Positions 61,215 to 64,000 of a DNA stretch of 64,000 bases are shown here, one piece after another. The translations under genes were made by a program, and so were the position numbers. How positions within the stretch are numbered: position 1 is the first letter of the stretch; the number at the start of each line of letters is the position of its first letter. The stretch spans positions 7,789,702 through 7,853,701 of the forward strand of contig QXEO01000411.1 in the NCBI GenBank assembly GCA_007115705.1, written 5' to 3'. Source of the DNA: Dactylis glomerata. Lineage: Eukaryota; Streptophyta; Magnoliopsida; Poales; Poaceae. Under the pieces are notes generated by a model. The model was not told the DNA's origin. It did no database searches and saw only the letters and a program-made list of their open reading frames with translations.

Positions 61215-63011
61215 GACGGCGCCTTCAACCTCCTCGGCGCGGGAGCTGGTGCTGTCCTGACCTCTCCCTCTGGAGACAAGCTCTTCTACGCCGTGCAGCT
61301 CTGCTTCAAGCCTGAGAGCAAGGTCTCCAACAACATCGCGGAATACGAAGGACTACTCGCCGGCTTAAGGGCGGAAAACGCTTTGGGCATCAAGCGCCTC
61401 ATCGTCAAGGGAGATTCACAGCTGGTTGTGAATTTCTCGAACAAGAGCTACACTCCGAAGGATGAGCACATGGCGGCCTATCTCGAGGAACATCGAAAGA
61501 TGGAAAAACGCTTCCAAGGCTTGGAGCTGAAACACATCCCGAGAGGAGAAAATGTGGAAGCCGACGAGATCGCCAAGCGCGCCTCTCACCGCCTGGCACA
61601 ACCCTCTGGCGTCTTTGAGGAGCGTCTCTTCAAGCCGTCTGCTTCTCCACCGCCATCTGGATCCGACCCTCCACCTGCCCTGCCGCCACCGCCGGAGCCG
61701 GGGGCTCCAGACTGCGGGCCTCCTTCGGGTGACCGCGTTCTTCTGGCATTGGCACGGCAGGAGGGAGTGGTTTGGATTCTCGAGCTCAAGGCCTTCCTCA
61801 CCAGCAGCAGGCTTCCCGAGGATGAAGAGGAGGCCGAAAGGATCGTACGCCAGGCTTCGGGCTACTGCATCAAGGACGGTGACTTGTACCGGCGTCGCCC
61901 AAACGGCGTCGCTCTGAAGTGCATATCTACTCACCAAGGCCAAGAGCTTCTCAGGGACATCCACGCCGGCGAGTGTGGCCATCATGCTTCTGCGGCAACT
62001 CTAGCCGCGAAGGCATATCGAAGCGGCTTCTACTGGCCCTCAGCGCTCGGGGATGCGGCGGAGATGGTCAAGAGGTGCGAGGCATGCCAGTTCCATGCCA
62101 ATCAGATCCACCAGCCGGCACAGGAGCTGCGAACCATCCCACTCACTTGGCCCTTTGCAGTTTGGGGGCTGGACATCCTCGGTCCATTCCCCAGAGCGCA
62201 AGGGGGCTACCGCTACCTCTACGTCGCCATCGACAAATTCACCAAGTGGGTGGAGGTGGAACCGGTGTGCACAATCCCGGACAGGTCCGCAGTCAAGTTC
62301 ATCCGTGGGCTGGTCTGTCGTTTTGGTGTGCCTAACCGCATAATCACCGACAACGGCAGCCAGTTCACCAGCGGACTGTTCCGGGAGTACTGTGCATCGG
62401 TCGGCATCAAGATCTGCTTCGCCTCTGTTGCCTACCCCCGGAGCAATGGCCAGGCCGAGCGTGCTAACGCCGAGGTCCTCAAGGGACTCAAGACGAAAAG
62501 CTTCAACGCCAAGCTCGAAGCCTGCGGCAAAAAATGGTTAGACAACCTCCAATCCATCTTGTGGTCCATCAGGACTACCGCCACCAAACCCACTGGAGAA
62601 ACCCCCTTCTTCCTGGTCTATGGGGCGGAGGCTGTTCTTCCCACCGACGTCAAGTTCGGATCGCCAAGAGTGCTCGCCTTCGACGAAATTCGCCAAGAGG
62701 ACCTCATCAAGGATCGTCTCCTCCTGCTCGAAGAAGCTAGGTGCCAAGCCGCGCTCCACGCCGCGAGGTACCAGCAAGGACTACGCCGCTACCATAGCCG
62801 CCATGTTCGAGCAAGGACTCTGGAGGTCGGCGATCTGGTGCTGAGGAGAATACTCTCTCGCGAGGGCCTGCATAAGCTATGTCCAATGTGGGAAGGACCC
62901 TTCAAGGTGACGCACATCGCCAGGCCGGGCTCAGCGCGGCTGGAAACCGCAGAAGGCGTGCCAGTGGGGAACCCGTGGAACATAGCTCATCTGCGAAAGT
63001 TCTACCCTTAG
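61206..63011 (+). pseudogene. RNase H-integrase part of pol, right arm of element E
   Basis: 601 open codons, no stops. The first residues (MHFDGAFN) are the middle of the archaeal-like RNase H found second in Tat pol (motifs HFDGA, AEYE, GDSQ, VEADEIAK). A Pro-rich linker follows (about residues 138-180), then integrase zinc finger (GHHAS...CEAC), DDE core and C-terminal part to 63011. The ATG at 61206 falls inside the inversion junction, so it is an internal Met and not a real start. The RT side is absent. Confidence 0.9.
61215..61915. other. Loop of the inverted repeat (single copy, 701 bp)
   Basis: Present once, between arms ending at 61214 and starting at 61916. It holds most of RNase H and the Pro-rich linker. 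The nine bases ATGCACTTC / GAAGTGCAT occur at both edges. Confidence 0.92.
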
Positions 63012-63868
63012 GTTCCTCACGAGGAGAAAAAGACCGTTTTCACGGCACTTGTATCAGCTCAACCTGCTCTCAAGCACTGATATTAAGTTAAAGCGCAATA
63101 TAGCGCCTATACTTCGGCATGACATCAAAATGGCATGAAGTCCATTTATTTTCTGTTGTACTCCACGCGGAAGGGGGCTAGGCACGGTGTCTATGCTGGG
63201 GCCTTCGCCCGGAAAACAGCGAGCCCGAAAAACCCGAAGGGAATGAGCTCTGGTCGGGGGCGACGGCCCTGTTATCGATCACCTCTAAATACCCATGGTG
63301 CTTAGTTCCTCACGAAGTACATCGGAAAATAAAAAATCTTCGAGCAAAAGTCCAAGGTGTGCCCCAAGGCACCCGCTAAGGACCTACCCCTCGTGAGCAA
63401 CCCTCACGAGGAGGCAAGAATGCGTCGATGCGACAAGCATCCGCAGGAAGATTCCCTCTATCGAGGAAGGCCGAACGTGGCAGGATTATTGAAGACCAAG
63501 GCCGCTCCGATCATCTTGCGAAGGAGACGCAGATCCAGAGGTCCGCGCCAGGCCCTTCACCTCGTGAGCAACCCTTGCGAGGTGTCGACGGCCTCTGGGC
63601 TCTCTTAAGCGTCGACGTTTTCACGTCCGTGAGGGTCCAGCTTCCCTCAACGACAAGGAAGGCCCCATGAATCGCCACGCGCGGCAATTTGCTCTTAGCT
63701 GCAGGCACAGATAGTGCCGCGCTCCTCCACGACGGAGAAGGTCCCTGTGCCGGTCACAGGGGCATCTTATTCGCCTTCTTTTTTCGTTTGTTTTATTGAC
63801 TTGTTTTTCCATTTTCGGGGATTTGGGGTTTTTTCTTTTCCAACTCTTTCTTCAACTTCTTCTCTCAG
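63012..63868. other. Element E 3' untranslated region, right arm
   Basis: Mirror of 59263-60118. CCTCACGAGG-type motifs near 63015, 63385, 63405 and 63561. Ends in a pyrimidine tract before the small exon. Confidence 0.5.
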
Positions 63869-63997
63869 GAATCGTCCAATGTGTCGTCGGCGCCGACCCC
63901 ATCTCGAGCTCTGAGGCGAAGGGAGGCCTCCCTTCGACGCAAACAGCTCATCAGGGCTCTCGAGCGTGCGAATGACCAGGACTATGAAGAGCAATAA
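63869..63997 (+). other. Possible small sense exon downstream of pol, right arm
   Basis: TTCTCTCAG acceptor, then 42 open codons and TAA at 63995-63997. It differs from the left-arm copy by two residues without a frame change. Confidence 0.35.
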
Positions 63998-64000
63998 GAA

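Larger units (their letters stand above)
56930..64000. mobile_element. Element E, Tat-lineage gypsy element rearranged into a palindrome
   Basis: Inserted in G's pol (left flank TATAT at 56925-56929). From the left: 3' LTR, antisense AT-hook/B3 ORF, small sense exon, integrase on the - strand, then an abrupt inversion at 61214/61215 into RNase H-integrase on the + strand, followed by a mirror copy of the 3' region to the window end. The RNase H HFDGA motif and integrase (WGLDILGPFP) place it in the Tat branch with C. Gag, protease and RT are absent from the window. The private motif CCTCRYGAGG recurs throughout. Confidence 0.88.
61916..64000 (+). repeat. Right arm of a large inverted repeat
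   Basis: Mirror of 59131-61214, continuing to the window edge. It carries integrase, 3' untranslated region and the small exon in + orientation. Confidence 0.95.

Noticed and set aside
59131..64000. Palindrome as a pure assembly artefact
   Set aside because: Arms differ by about 2-3%, including several amino-acid changes, so one arm is not a mis-joined copy of the other. Long reads are still needed.

Overview
The window is repeat DNA from a grass genome, almost certainly a Triticeae (wheat/barley/rye group). It is a pile of nested LTR retrotransposons with no ordinary host gene, rRNA, tRNA or CRISPR array. The Triticeae assignment rests on the nesting style, a 1.7 kb solo LTR resembling the Angela/BARE/WIS copia families, and long-LTR Tekay and Athila gypsy elements.

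Layout. Element A is an old, non-coding LTR element on the + strand (likely LTR start near 1135, tRNA-iMet type primer site at 40190-40201) and hosts the left two thirds. Element B, a Tekay-type chromovirus on the - strand, is inserted in A (4994-34997). It has 4.5 kb LTRs, a broken gag-pol and an intact extra ORF upstream of gag. Element C, a complete Tat-lineage gypsy element on the + strand (17921-33002, 927 bp LTRs, target duplication CCAGG), sits inside B's right LTR. Element H (about 35984-39350) is a partial, non-coding element on the - strand with a Tat/Athila-like primer site. It is rich in minisatellites and also lies in A. Element D (42041-48831) is a relative of B reduced to a 3' LTR plus the chromodomain end of pol, and its LTR carries the solo copia LTR (46538-48252). 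After a Triticeae repeat fragment (48832-50042) comes G, an Athila-type element on the - strand (50043 onward). G's pol is cut at 56930 by E, another Tat-lineage element.

The most interesting content is in the two Tat elements. Between pol and the 3' LTR, C carries an antisense gene. Seven exons with six GT-AG introns join in a consistent reading frame (31010 down to 26535). Its N-terminus resembles the plant 'putative gypsy type transposon' family (PF04195), followed by Ala/Pro-rich, coiled-coil and acidic parts, and it has its own TATA box. E carries a different antisense ORF (58205-58969) encoding an AT-hook plus a B3-like DNA-binding domain, also with its own TATA-like site. C, E and H each contain a private short motif scattered through LTR and internal sequence (TGCCGGCA, CCTCRYGAGG and ATGGCGGA respectively). 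A working hypothesis is that antisense-encoded proteins act on these motifs.

E is also a large palindrome: at least 2.08 kb arms around a 701 bp loop, joined at a 9-base microhomology. C is recently inserted (LTRs differ at about 11 sites by eye) yet carries seven premature stops, five in gag-pol and two in the antisense gene. All seven are TAG, which suggests CAG-to-TAG decay at CHG methylation sites on both strands.
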